A stretch of 64,000 bases of DNA. Origin: Rhizobium giardinii bv. giardinii H152. Its GTDB lineage: Bacteria; Pseudomonadota; Alphaproteobacteria; Rhizobiales; Rhizobiaceae. Below, one piece after another: positions 1 to 7,629 of this stretch. The stretch is taken from NCBI RefSeq assembly GCF_000379605.1, contig NZ_KB902691.1, positions 61,055 to 125,054 of the forward strand, written 5' to 3'. A program made the position numbers and the translations under genes. The notes beneath the pieces are model-generated. The model had not been told where the DNA came from, searched no databases, and saw only the letters and a list, made by a program, of their open reading frames with translations. Position 1 is the stretch's first letter; each line of letters begins with the position of its first letter.

Positions 1-426
1 TGCGAGACCCCGGTTACCGGATTATGGCCCGTCCAACCGACCTGCCGTGTCGGAAAATGAAAAAATTTCCAGCGATCTTAACAAAATCCTACCGCTGGTA
101 ACCTTTCGTTTACGGGCATCGTTAATCATAGGGACGATCATTTAAGGGTCAGTAAATGCCGGATGTTAAATTTGATGTTCGGCATAGATTGAGTCGGATG
201 AGTCAGATAGCCGATTTTCTTAATGTGGCGCATTAAGGATGTCATTCCGGATTCACTTTGAAAATCAGAGGACTGCAAAAAATATTTAACATTTTCGATT
301 CACCTTGCCAGAGTGAATCAGAATTTGTTAACCATTTGCTGGCAGCCTCCAAATCAGGCAACGACTGGATCCGTATCGCGTAAGGGGGCCATCAACGACC
401 TTTCGGCGGCGGAAAAGGGGACAATT
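1..426 (+). promoter_or_regulatory. ctrA upstream control region
   Basis: No gene is seen here. The stretch holds five GANTC methylation sites (191-195, 200-204, 250-254, 297-301, 315-319). It also has a near-consensus CtrA box, TTAA-N7-TAAA, at 142-156, and a perfect inverted repeat CTTAATG-N5-CATTAAG at 219-237. In Caulobacter the ctrA promoter is controlled by CcrM methylation at GANTC and by CtrA itself. The same logic is inferred here; transcription starts cannot be placed from sequence. Confidence 0.75.
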
Positions 427-1125
427 ATGCGGGTTCTACTGATTGAAGACGACAGCGCCACAGCGCAGAGCATCGAACTGATGCTCAAGTCGGAAAGTTT
501 TAACGTTTACACCACCGATCTCGGTGAAGAGGGCGTCGATCTCGGCAAGCTCTATGACTACGACATCATTCTGCTCGATCTCAACCTGCCGGATATGTCC
601 GGATACGAGGTTTTGAGAACGCTGCGCCTGTCCAAGGTCAAGACGCCGATCCTCATCCTCTCCGGCATGGCCGGCATTGAGGACAAGGTTCGCGGCCTCG
701 GCTTCGGCGCCGACGACTACATGACCAAGCCTTTCCACAAGGACGAGCTCGTCGCCCGCATCCATGCGATCGTCCGCCGCTCCAAGGGCCATGCGCAGTC
801 GGTCATCTCGACCGGCGAGCTCATCGTCAACCTGGATGCCAAGACTGTCGAAGTCGGCGGCCAGCGCGTTCACCTGACGGGCAAGGAATACCAGATGCTG
901 GAGCTTCTCTCGCTCCGCAAGGGCACCACCCTCACCAAGGAAATGTTCCTCAACCACCTTTACGGCGGCATGGACGAGCCGGAACTGAAGATCATCGACG
1001 TCTTCATCTGCAAGCTGCGCAAGAAGCTGGCCAATGCCGCAGGCGGCGCGAACTACATCGAGACCGTCTGGGGCCGCGGCTATGTGTTGCGCGAGCCGGA
1101 CGGCGATTACGCCGAAAGCGCCTGA
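427..1125 (+). CDS. ctrA: Cell-cycle response regulator CtrA
   Basis: CtrA is the DNA-binding master regulator of the alphaproteobacterial cell cycle; when phosphorylated it binds TTAA-N7-TTAA boxes. The 232-residue protein has an N-terminal receiver domain with the acidic pair at residues 8-9, phospho-acceptor Asp51 in LLDLNLPD and the conserved Lys in MTKPF. An OmpR-type winged helix follows, ending VWGRGYVLR. Length and Asp51 match Caulobacter CtrA. An upstream in-frame ATG at 313 exists, but MRVLLIEDD at 427 is the family start. The protein ends in Ser-Ala, loosely like the Ala-Ala end that ClpXP recognises in Caulobacter. Its phosphate donor chpT lies just downstream on the other strand, and rcdA lies at 58.5 kb. 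Confidence 0.97.
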   Translation: MRVLLIEDDSATAQSIELMLKSESFNVYTTDLGEEGVDLGKLYDYDIILLDLNLPDMSGYEVLRTLRLSKVKTPILILSGMAGIEDKVRGLGFGADDYMTKPFHKDELVARIHAIVRRSKGHAQSVISTGELIVNLDAKTVEVGGQRVHLTGKEYQMLELLSLRKGTTLTKEMFLNHLYGGMDEPELKIIDVFICKLRKKLANAAGGANYIETVWGRGYVLREPDGDYAESA

Positions 1126-1207
1126 TTTTCGCCTGTGCCATCACCCGGCGGCGCCCGCATTCCGCATATGTGGAGGCGCCGCGGTTGGTCGTGCCAAAGT
1201 GAATGTG

Positions 1208-1235
1208 AAAACCCGCCCGAAATGGCGGGTTTTTC
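1208..1235 (+). terminator. Rho-independent terminator of ctrA
   Basis: AAAACCCGCC pairs with GGCGGGTTTT around a six-base loop, and the T run follows directly. It lies about 80 bases after the ctrA stop. Confidence 0.85.
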
Positions 1236-1290
1236 CGTTTCTGGACCCGGGATGCATCGAGACGCCACCCCAACCGCCAAAAGCGCGCAT

Positions 1291-1320
1291 TAAAAAAGCC
1301 GCGACCCGAGGCAGCGGCTT
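1291..1320 (-). terminator. Terminator of the single-domain response regulator
   Basis: Read on the minus strand, AAGCCGC pairs with GCGGCTT around an 11-base loop and runs into six T. It sits just after the stop of the gene at 1349-1711. The two terminators insulate this gene from convergent ctrA. Confidence 0.8.
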
Positions 1321-1348
1321 CATCTGGCGGATAGGGAATAGATTTTGC

Positions 1349-1711
1349 TCAGGCGGCAACCGAAGGGCTGCCGAAAACGCTGGTCAGGATCTTGCGATCG
1401 AAGGGCTTCAGAAGGAAGTCGTCGGCACCGGCCCGCTTGCCGGCCATCATCTTCTTCAGGTCGGCTTCGACGACGCAATAATAGATGCGCACGGTCTTGC
1501 CGTTGGGCAGGTTGCGGATATTGGCGATGAGGTCCAACGCGCCATCAAGAGCTGCATCGACGATGATGATATTCGGCAATTCTGCTTCGCAACGCACGAG
1601 TGCCTCGAGGCCGTTGGCGGCCTCGGACACCAGGAAATTCAAGCCGGAGAGAATGCGCTTTCCGACTTTGCGTACGACGTCAGAATCATCGGCAATCATT
1701 AACCGTTGCAT
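1349..1711 (-). CDS. Single-domain response regulator, degenerate receiver
   Basis: A stand-alone receiver domain of 120 residues with no output domain. The acidic pair is at residues 8-9, the likely phospho-acceptor is Asp52 (IIIVDAALD), and Lys102 lies in LLKPF. The switch Thr/Ser normally found near residue 80 appears replaced by Cys-Val (RIYYCVV), so signalling may be unusual. It does not resemble DivK or CpdR closely by eye. It lies between ctrA and chpT, 112 bases after the chpT stop on the same strand, so a role in the CckA-ChpT-CtrA phosphorelay is a fair guess but is not shown by the sequence. Confidence 0.85.
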   Translation of the reverse strand: MQRLMIADDSDVVRKVGKRILSGLNFLVSEAANGLEALVRCEAELPNIIIVDAALDGALDLIANIRNLPNGKTVRIYYCVVEADLKKMMAGKRAGADDFLLKPFDRKILTSVFGSPSVAA

Positions 1712-1823
1712 CTCTAGCTCCTTCTTTATACTTAAGCGGGAGTCATTCCCTCACAACAACCGTATGCGGGTTTGGCAAAGATTTTGTTACCGCAGCAGCT
1801 AAAAAGAGATTTATTTCCGATCC

Positions 1824-2471
1824 TCAGGCTTCGGTCACCCTGGCGGAAAAGACGATCTCCTCCGGCGTCGAATCGACCGCGATCTCCATGCCAGCCTCCT
1901 CGGCAAGCAGGACCGTGTAATAGGGCTGGATCGTGTGTGCATCGACCGCTTCTTCAAGGGTGCCGGACAGAAGCTCGATCAGCCTCGGCGGCACGCGCAT
2001 CATCCGGCCCCTGGCGATCAGCTTGAAGACCGCGTCATATTCAGGGTTTTCCAGCACGACCTCGATCGAGCCGCCGCGCGGAATGGCGCCATAGGCGATG
2101 AGGAAAAGATTGAGCAGCAGCTTCACCCGGTTCTTGGCGATGATCACACGCGGGCCGGTCCAGGTGACTTCGGTCTTTTTTTCGACGGAGGCGAAATCCT
2201 TCGCCGCCTTCTCGGCCTCGCCCGTATCGATCGAGGCGCCAACCGAACCGGAAGCGCCGAAGGCGAGCCGCGCGAACTTCAGCCGGACGGAGGCATTGAG
2301 CGCGCTGGTGCGGATCAAGTCCATCGCATCGGCATCCGCCCCGCCCTCGTCCAGAAGCTCGAGGCCGTTGTTGATGGCGCCGACGGGAGAAATGATGTCA
2401 TGGCAAACGCGGCTGCACAGAAGCGCTGCGAGATCGGGACCGGTCAAGGTCAGGTTCGGGTTCTTTCCCAT
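1824..2471 (-). CDS. chpT: Histidine phosphotransferase ChpT
   Basis: ChpT passes phosphate from the hybrid kinase CckA to CtrA and CpdR. The 215-residue protein begins with a dimerisation helix carrying the H-box RVCHDIISPVGAINNGLELL, phospho-His24. A degenerate Bergerat-like ATPase fold follows, without clear nucleotide-binding motifs, as is usual for ChpT. Length fits the family (about 210-225). Being next to ctrA is typical of Rhizobiales. The upstream gap is shared with divergent eipA and contains a CtrA-like box (2620-2634), so chpT could also be under CtrA control. Confidence 0.93.
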   Translation of the reverse strand: MGKNPNLTLTGPDLAALLCSRVCHDIISPVGAINNGLELLDEGGADADAMDLIRTSALNASVRLKFARLAFGASGSVGASIDTGEAEKAAKDFASVEKKTEVTWTGPRVIIAKNRVKLLLNLFLIAYGAIPRGGSIEVVLENPEYDAVFKLIARGRMMRVPPRLIELLSGTLEEAVDAHTIQPYYTVLLAEEAGMEIAVDSTPEEIVFSARVTEA

Positions 2472-2619
2472 ATCGTTTCCTCAATAGCCGTCTTTCGGCT
2501 TCCGGCTCATAAAGCGTGGTCTGGCGGCTGGCGCGATGCTTTGCCCAGCACTTGTGTAGCCCGCGAAGATTGCGCGGACATAGCGTCAAGGGCGAAGACC
2601 ATAAAGACACCACATTTGG

Positions 2620-2634
2620 TAAACCGATTGTTAA
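2620..2634. promoter_or_regulatory. CtrA box between chpT and eipA
   Basis: TAAA-N7-TTAA, one base from the full CtrA consensus. It is 116 bases before the eipA start and 149 bases before the chpT start. In Brucella the eipA orthologue is reported to be a direct CtrA target, which supports the call. Confidence 0.65.
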
Positions 2635-2749
2635 GATCATCGGTTCAAATTGCTGACAATCAGCCCGGACCCGCGACAAGGCGGACCGGGGCAAGACAAC
2701 GGCCCGCAAATGAACGCGCGTGGCCGCTCCCGGATTTACGGAGAAAGCT

Positions 2750-3340
2750 ATGCAACGGATCGCCAATGCCGTGAAAACCATCCTCCTGCGCACGCTCGTG
2801 ACGTTGACGGCTGCTTTCAGCCTTGTGACCGCTTCGCATGCGCAGAGTGCCAACGGCAACCAGTACAGCATGCAGGAAATCGTCGACGCCGGTCACGGCT
2901 TCTTCGGATCGACCGCCGGCGGCCTTGCCAAGGTGGTCGAGAACGCATTTTCCAAATACGGCCTGCCGAACGGTTACATCCTTGGCCAGGAAGGCTCCGG
3001 CGCTTTCGTGGCCGGCCTCACCTACGGCGAAGGCGACCTCTACACAAAGAACGCCGGACAGCACAACGTGTTCTGGCAGGGCCCGTCGCTCGGCATCGAC
3101 TGGGGCGGCCAGGGCAGCCGCGCGATGATGCTGGTCTACAACCTTCCAGCGGTCCCCTCGCTCTACAAGCGCTTCGGCGGCGTCTCCGGCTCCGCCTATG
3201 TGGTCGCAGGCGTCGGCATGACCGTGCTGACCGATGACAACATCGTGCTGGTGCCGATCCGCACCGGGATCGGCGCACGACTGGGCATCAATGTCGGCTA
3301 TTTGAAGCTCACCGAGCAGCCGACATGGAACCCCTTCTGA
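2750..3340 (+). CDS. eipA: DUF1134 envelope protein EipA
   Basis: A periplasmic protein of the DUF1134 family; the Brucella member EipA is needed for cell-envelope integrity. The 196-residue precursor has a signal peptide (about residues 1-33, cleavage after SHA). The mature domain is Gly- and aromatic-rich (AGLTYGEGDLY, GIDWGGQGSRAMMLVYN, GARLGINVGYLKL), typical of the family. GGAG lies seven bases before ATG 2750, which favours this start over an in-frame ATG 30 bases upstream. It is divergent from chpT across a CtrA box. The exact biochemical activity of the family is unknown. Confidence 0.9.
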   Translation: MQRIANAVKTILLRTLVTLTAAFSLVTASHAQSANGNQYSMQEIVDAGHGFFGSTAGGLAKVVENAFSKYGLPNGYILGQEGSGAFVAGLTYGEGDLYTKNAGQHNVFWQGPSLGIDWGGQGSRAMMLVYNLPAVPSLYKRFGGVSGSAYVVAGVGMTVLTDDNIVLVPIRTGIGARLGINVGYLKLTEQPTWNPF

Positions 3341-3376
3341 GATAAAGGCGCGGTTATTGTTTCCATCATTTGTTCA

Positions 3377-3408
3377 GCGGACGCGTCTTGCAAAAAAGGC
3401 GCGTCCGC
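3377..3408. other. Perfect 9-bp hairpin after eipA
   Basis: GCGGACGCG and CGCGTCCGC flank a 14-base loop that contains six A. No T run follows on the plus strand, so it is not a standard terminator. It may protect the eipA 3' end or act in the leader of the next gene. Confidence 0.5.
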
Positions 3409-3496
3409 GAATACTTGAAGTGATAGTGTGGGTACGCTTGCGAACCTGGTGAGACGAGAACCATTGCCGTGTGCTTCGAATTGAAATGGCCAGCCC

Positions 3497-4660
3497 TTGA
3501 TTGAATTCGCACTCCTGTTTGCGCTCGGTTTCCTGACGGCGGCCATTCTCGGCCTTCTGGCTGCGCCTGCCGTTTACAAACGTATTGTCCGCTTCGCCGA
3601 AGATCGGCTGAAGGCGACGATGCCGCTGTCTCCACAGGAAGTGCGGGCACAGAAGGATGCGGCCCGCGCCGGTTATGCCGCGGAAAACGCCCGCACCAGC
3701 CAGGTCCTGAAGCGCGAACGCGACAAGACCGTTACCCTGATGCTGCAGAATGACGCCGTGCTGAAAGACGCCCGGCGCCTCGCCGGCGAGAATGCCGATC
3801 TGCACACCCAGATCGCCGACATGAATGTCGAGGCTGCCGACCTGCGTTCCACCGCCCGCCAACTGGAGCAGACGATCGAGCGGCTGAAAGCCAGTTTGGC
3901 GGACCTGGAGCGCGACAACGTCAAGAAGAACGCCGACATCAGGACTTTGCATCGTCAACTGGACCACTTCACCGCCGACCTCGATAACCTGAAGATCGAC
4001 GCCGTCACCTCCGATACGGAGGCGGAAAACCTGAAAAGCCGCATTGCCGGGTTGAAGGATGAGCGTGATAACCTGCGCAACGAACTGAGAGCGGAAAGCG
4101 CCAGGGCGCGTGAACTGGAAGTCCGGCTTGCCCGCGACGAAACCCGCATCCGCCAGTTCGAAGCCAAGCTTGCAAGGGCGATTGCGGCCAATGCGGACAA
4201 GGATAACTTCCTGGAGCGCCGTGCAGCGGAAATCGAGCGGTTGAAGGCAAAGATCAGGGATGCCGGCGCTGCCGGCCTGGCGATGCCCGTGCGCAAAGAT
4301 AAAAGGCCTCTGGCAGAAGTATCCTCCGCTGGCGGTCTGCCCGTCGACGCGAAGGCTACAGCGGACCAGTCCGGCCCCACAAGTGTCGCGATCGATCTGA
4401 CTGCACCAGCGGAAGCCGCCCGCAACCGGGCGGCTGCCCTGTCGGAACGACTGGTCAATTCAAGAACGGCGTCTCACGACGACGCCCTGCGGGAAGAAAT
4501 TGCCGAAATCGCGGCGACCATGGTGGTGTTGACGGCGACAAAGGAAGGCCCGGCCTCACCGATACCGGCCCTTCTCAACCCCGCAGGCGCGCAAGCCGAC
4601 GGAAGCGGAAAAAGCCTCGCCCGCCGCGTCAAGAACATGCTGCCGCCCGAACAGCCATAA
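3497..4660 (+). CDS. Membrane-anchored coiled-coil protein
   Basis: A 387-residue protein of unknown function. One N-terminal membrane helix (about residues 4-25, FALLFALGFLTAAILGLLAA) is followed by a long charged helical region (about 45-260) rich in Glu, Lys, Arg, Asp and Leu heptads, the signature of a coiled coil. The tail is less ordered, Ala- and Pro-rich. The best start is TTG at 3497, giving MIEFALLF; no better upstream start is in frame. It follows eipA on the same strand by about 155 bases. A structural or scaffolding role at the inner membrane is inferred only from shape. Confidence 0.8.
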   Translation: MIEFALLFALGFLTAAILGLLAAPAVYKRIVRFAEDRLKATMPLSPQEVRAQKDAARAGYAAENARTSQVLKRERDKTVTLMLQNDAVLKDARRLAGENADLHTQIADMNVEAADLRSTARQLEQTIERLKASLADLERDNVKKNADIRTLHRQLDHFTADLDNLKIDAVTSDTEAENLKSRIAGLKDERDNLRNELRAESARARELEVRLARDETRIRQFEAKLARAIAANADKDNFLERRAAEIERLKAKIRDAGAAGLAMPVRKDKRPLAEVSSAGGLPVDAKATADQSGPTSVAIDLTAPAEAARNRAAALSERLVNSRTASHDDALREEIAEIAATMVVLTATKEGPASPIPALLNPAGAQADGSGKSLARRVKNMLPPEQP

Positions 4661-4666
4661 ACGCCG

Positions 4667-5494
4667 TCAAATAAACCCGTTGATCATCGCGACCTGATGC
4701 AGCGCAATGCCGGTCGCCGTCGCGACGTTGAGGCTGTCGAGGCCGGGTCGCTGGCGAACGCGGGCCGTGCGGATCGAGGAGAGGATATGCTGCGGCAGCC
4801 CCTCGCCTTCCGTACCCACCAGAAGCGCGGTGCGCGGCGAAGGCGCAATGTCGCGCAGATCGGTTTGCCCGCGCGGCGACAGTCCCCAGATCGAGAACCC
4901 CTCCGCCTGCAGTTTCGACACCAGCGCGGCAACCGAGCCTTCGCGGGCAAAGGGCACGGTCAGGACCGAACCGACGGACACGCGGATCGCCTTGCGGTAC
5001 ATGGGATCGCAACTGGTTTCGTCCATCAGCACCGCATCGGCACCGAATGCCGCGGCATTGCGGAACATCGACCCCATATTGTCGTGATTGGAGATGCCAC
5101 AGGCGGCCAGCACCAGGCTTTTTACGGGTAGACCACCGACCAGGACATCCATTCGGGGGGCTTGATCACGCCGCCCGAGCGCCATCACACCACGATGCAT
5201 GTTGAAGCCGGCAATGGCATCGAACACCAGGGCATCGGCGACGTAGACGGGAATATCGGCCGGGAATTCAGCGAGAATATCACTGAGCCCGCTGACCCGG
5301 TTTTCGAGCAGCAGGATTGCCTCGGCCGCAACACCCCGGCCCGCCCGATGCGCGGCGGCAAGCATGCGCAGCACGACGGTGCCCTCGGCGATGAACCGGC
5401 CGTGCCGCCCGGTAAGATCCTTTTCCTTGATCGATACGAAGCCGGCGATGCGCGGATCAGCCGGATCGTCGATACGGACGGGGACGTTCGTCAC
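4667..5494 (-). CDS. TrmH/SpoU-family RNA 2'-O-methyltransferase
   Basis: Predicted to use S-adenosylmethionine to methylate a ribose 2'-OH in tRNA or rRNA. The 275-residue protein shows the SPOUT knot motifs: motif 1 around NHDNMGSMFRNAAAFGADAV with the catalytic Arg, motif 2 TALLVGTEGEGLP, and motif 3 DSLNVATATGIALHQ. The N-terminal part (to about residue 110) looks like the L30e-like substrate-binding domain. Its stop lies 6 bases from the stop of the convergent coiled-coil gene. The exact RNA target cannot be read from the sequence. Confidence 0.92.
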   Translation of the reverse strand: MTNVPVRIDDPADPRIAGFVSIKEKDLTGRHGRFIAEGTVVLRMLAAAHRAGRGVAAEAILLLENRVSGLSDILAEFPADIPVYVADALVFDAIAGFNMHRGVMALGRRDQAPRMDVLVGGLPVKSLVLAACGISNHDNMGSMFRNAAAFGADAVLMDETSCDPMYRKAIRVSVGSVLTVPFAREGSVAALVSKLQAEGFSIWGLSPRGQTDLRDIAPSPRTALLVGTEGEGLPQHILSSIRTARVRQRPGLDSLNVATATGIALHQVAMINGFI

Positions 5495-5507
5495 GAGCCT
5501 GTCCCGC

Positions 5508-5891
5508 TCAGTTCGGCTTAACAGTCACATCCGCGACGATGCGGCCGGCCGCGATATCGAAAATGAACGCCTTGCGGTCGCCACTGCCGACCGCGCCGTA
5601 GAACAGGATCTGGCCGCCCGACAGGGCAACATCCGAAACCTCAAATCCGGCCGGAAGGGCGGCAACCGCAGTCTGCGGCGCATCGCTCGGAACTGAAACG
5701 GCGGCCGTTTGCGGGCCATCCTGGTCGCTCAGCCGTGTTAGCTTGTAGACAATCGCTCCAAGCACGACCATAAGCATCACCAACATGACACCGGCCGAGA
5801 CAAGCTGCAGGCGGATCATCTTGCGGCGCACGTTCTCCATCACCGGATCGAGCGGCTTTTCTTCCTGTTCGTCTGGTTTCTGAGTAGACAT
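5508..5891 (-). CDS. Small single-pass membrane protein
   Basis: A 127-residue protein of unknown function lying 13 bases upstream of the methyltransferase on the same strand, probably cotranscribed. An acidic N-terminus and a basic patch (VRRKMIRLQ) precede one membrane helix (about 31-50, SAGVMLVMLMVVLGAIVYK). The outer part is a small soluble domain with a beta-rich end (GGQILFYGAVGSGDRKAFIFDI). I start it at MSTQKPDEQ (5891). Longer in-frame starts would run into the divergent rluD, whose first possible start overlaps this one by two bases. Confidence 0.82.
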   Translation of the reverse strand: MSTQKPDEQEEKPLDPVMENVRRKMIRLQLVSAGVMLVMLMVVLGAIVYKLTRLSDQDGPQTAAVSVPSDAPQTAVAALPAGFEVSDVALSGGQILFYGAVGSGDRKAFIFDIAAGRIVADVTVKPN

Positions 5892-5922
5892 GGCTGGCCT
5901 TACCTGCGGAATGGAACGAAGA

Positions 5923-6945
5923 ATGAGCGATCCCTTTAAACAAGCCCCGGCGATTAGGAAAGTCCTGACCGCAAATGAGGACGCAAGCGGGCGCATGGAC
6001 GCGTTCCTGACGGAGGCGCTGGCCGGCGAGTTTTCCCGCAACCGCATCAAAGGCCTGATCGAGCAGGGCGAGGTTACCGTCAACGGCAAGACCGTGACGG
6101 AGGCGAAGAAGAAGGTGCAGCCGGGCGACGTCTTCGAGATCGGCCTGCCGGAACCGGAAGATCCCGAACCCAAGGGCGAAGATATCCCGCTCGACGTGCT
6201 CTACGAGGATGACGACCTGATCGTGCTGGTCAAGCCGCCAGGCCTCGTCGTTCATCCCGGCGCCGGAAACTGGACCGGCACGCTGGTCAATGCGCTGATC
6301 CATCATTGCGGCGACAGCCTGTCGGGCATCGGCGGCGTCAAGCGCCCCGGCATCGTCCATCGCCTGGACAAGGATACCAGCGGCGTCATGGTCGTGGCCA
6401 AGAACGACGGGGCACATCGGCATCTCTCCGACCAGTTTTCCGACCACGGCCGCACCGGCCCGCTGGAGCGCGCCTACATGGCCGTCGTCTGGGGGCGGCC
6501 ACGCGGCCTGAAGGGGACGATCGATGCACCACTCGGCCGCGCCGGCGACCGCGTCAAGCGTGCCGTCAAGCAGGAAGGCACGGATGATGCGCGCGAGGCG
6601 ATCACCCATTACGAGGTCATCGAGCGCTACCACGAAAAGCCCGATGCGACGGCGCTCGCTTCGATGGTCGAATGCCATCTCGAAACCGGCCGCACGCACC
6701 AGATCCGCGTGCACATGGCTTATATCGGCCATCCGCTGATCGGCGACCAGGATTATGGCGCAGCGTTCAAGACCAAGGCCAATCTGCTGCCGGATGCAGC
6801 AAAAGCCGTCGTCAACCGCTTCCCCCGCCAGGCGCTGCACGCTTTCATGCTGGCCTTCGAGCACCCGTCAACCGGCGAAACCATGCATTTCGAATCGCCG
6901 GTTCCCGACGATATGCGTGAACTGGTCGAGGCACTGCGCGGTTGA
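5923..6945 (+). CDS. rluD: RluD-type 23S rRNA pseudouridine synthase
   Basis: Converts uridines in helix 69 of 23S rRNA to pseudouridine. The 340-residue protein has an S4 RNA-binding domain (about 15-80, RMDAFLTEALAGEFSRNRIK) and the RluA catalytic core. The active-site motif HRLDKDTSG carries the nucleophile Asp149, and the motif ETGRTHQIRVH follows. I prefer MSDPFKQ at 5923; in-frame ATGs at 5890 and 5911 are possible. RluA, RluC and RluD are close relatives, so the symbol rests on length, the S4 domain and the position near rpoH, which is common in Rhizobiales. Confidence 0.87.
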   Translation: MSDPFKQAPAIRKVLTANEDASGRMDAFLTEALAGEFSRNRIKGLIEQGEVTVNGKTVTEAKKKVQPGDVFEIGLPEPEDPEPKGEDIPLDVLYEDDDLIVLVKPPGLVVHPGAGNWTGTLVNALIHHCGDSLSGIGGVKRPGIVHRLDKDTSGVMVVAKNDGAHRHLSDQFSDHGRTGPLERAYMAVVWGRPRGLKGTIDAPLGRAGDRVKRAVKQEGTDDAREAITHYEVIERYHEKPDATALASMVECHLETGRTHQIRVHMAYIGHPLIGDQDYGAAFKTKANLLPDAAKAVVNRFPRQALHAFMLAFEHPSTGETMHFESPVPDDMRELVEALRG

Positions 6946-6950
6946 AGCAA

Positions 6951-6974
6951 GGCGAATACAGCCTGCTATTCGCC
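6951..6974 (+). other. Hairpin after rluD
   Basis: GGCGAATA pairs perfectly with TATTCGCC around an eight-base loop, six bases after the rluD stop. There is no T run, so it may be a weak or Rho-assisted terminator. Confidence 0.5.
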
Positions 6975-7103
6975 AGAGCGAACCGGAGAACACGAGCGAA
7001 CTACCGTGCGTGGCGTACAACCTGACTTAGGGGCCTAACGTCCGGACATATGCATCCTTTTGCGGCTTGGCGCGTTTTACCAACCTGTGAAAAGGAGAAA
7101 ACC

Positions 7104-7361
7104 ATGTTCGATGTCAGTCAAATCAAGGAACACGCCGAGATCATCAGCGCGGACGGCCTGCACATCGGGACCGTGGATCGCGTCGAAGGAAAGCGGATAA
7201 AGCTCACGAAGAAGGACAGCGGCGCCGGTCACGAAGACCATCACCACTTCATCGATATCGACCTTGTCGAAAGCGTCGACGACAACCGGGTTCGCCTGAC
7301 TGCAAGAAGCGCAGATGTGATCTCCTCGGAGGAGGAAGAAAGCGGCTCTTCGGTTCACTGA
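7104..7361 (+). CDS. DUF2171 domain protein
   Basis: An 85-residue protein of the DUF2171 family, which has a PRC-barrel-like look (IISADGLHIGTVDRVEGKRIKLTKKD). It carries a short His-rich segment (HEDHHHF) and an acidic end. A clear ribosome site AAGGAGAAAACC precedes ATG 7104, which fixes the start over an upstream in-frame ATG at 7050. Family members are common in rhizobia and often annotated as stress or general-purpose proteins; their function is not established. It stands alone between rluD and rpoH. Confidence 0.83.
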   Translation: MFDVSQIKEHAEIISADGLHIGTVDRVEGKRIKLTKKDSGAGHEDHHHFIDIDLVESVDDNRVRLTARSADVISSEEEESGSSVH

Positions 7362-7433
7362 ACGGGATTGCCGTTTATTCCCGCTTTGCGCGGGACGGGC
7401 CGGACAAATGGGTGAATTTTGTGCAATTCCGCC

Positions 7434-7461
7434 CTTGATATCTCGCCGGAGAACACGATTT
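7434..7461 (+). promoter_or_regulatory. Possible heat-shock type promoter of rpoH
   Basis: CTTGATA, 13 bases, CACGATTT: six of seven and six of eight matches to the E. coli sigma-32 elements. It lies about 170 bases before the rpoH start. Sigma-32-like self-activation is inferred; the match is too weak to be sure. Confidence 0.35.
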
Positions 7462-7629
7462 ACATGTGGTAACCTGCATGGAGCATTCGCTTCTCCGGCT
7501 TCGCGCCCGCGTGAAACCGGAGTCCTTGAATCATGCTTTCGCCGCACTTATCTATGAGCATGTGGGGTCGGACAGACCCACAAGCCCGGCTTGCCACAAG
7601 GAGGCCGGAACGCGAAAGGGGGGTGCATA

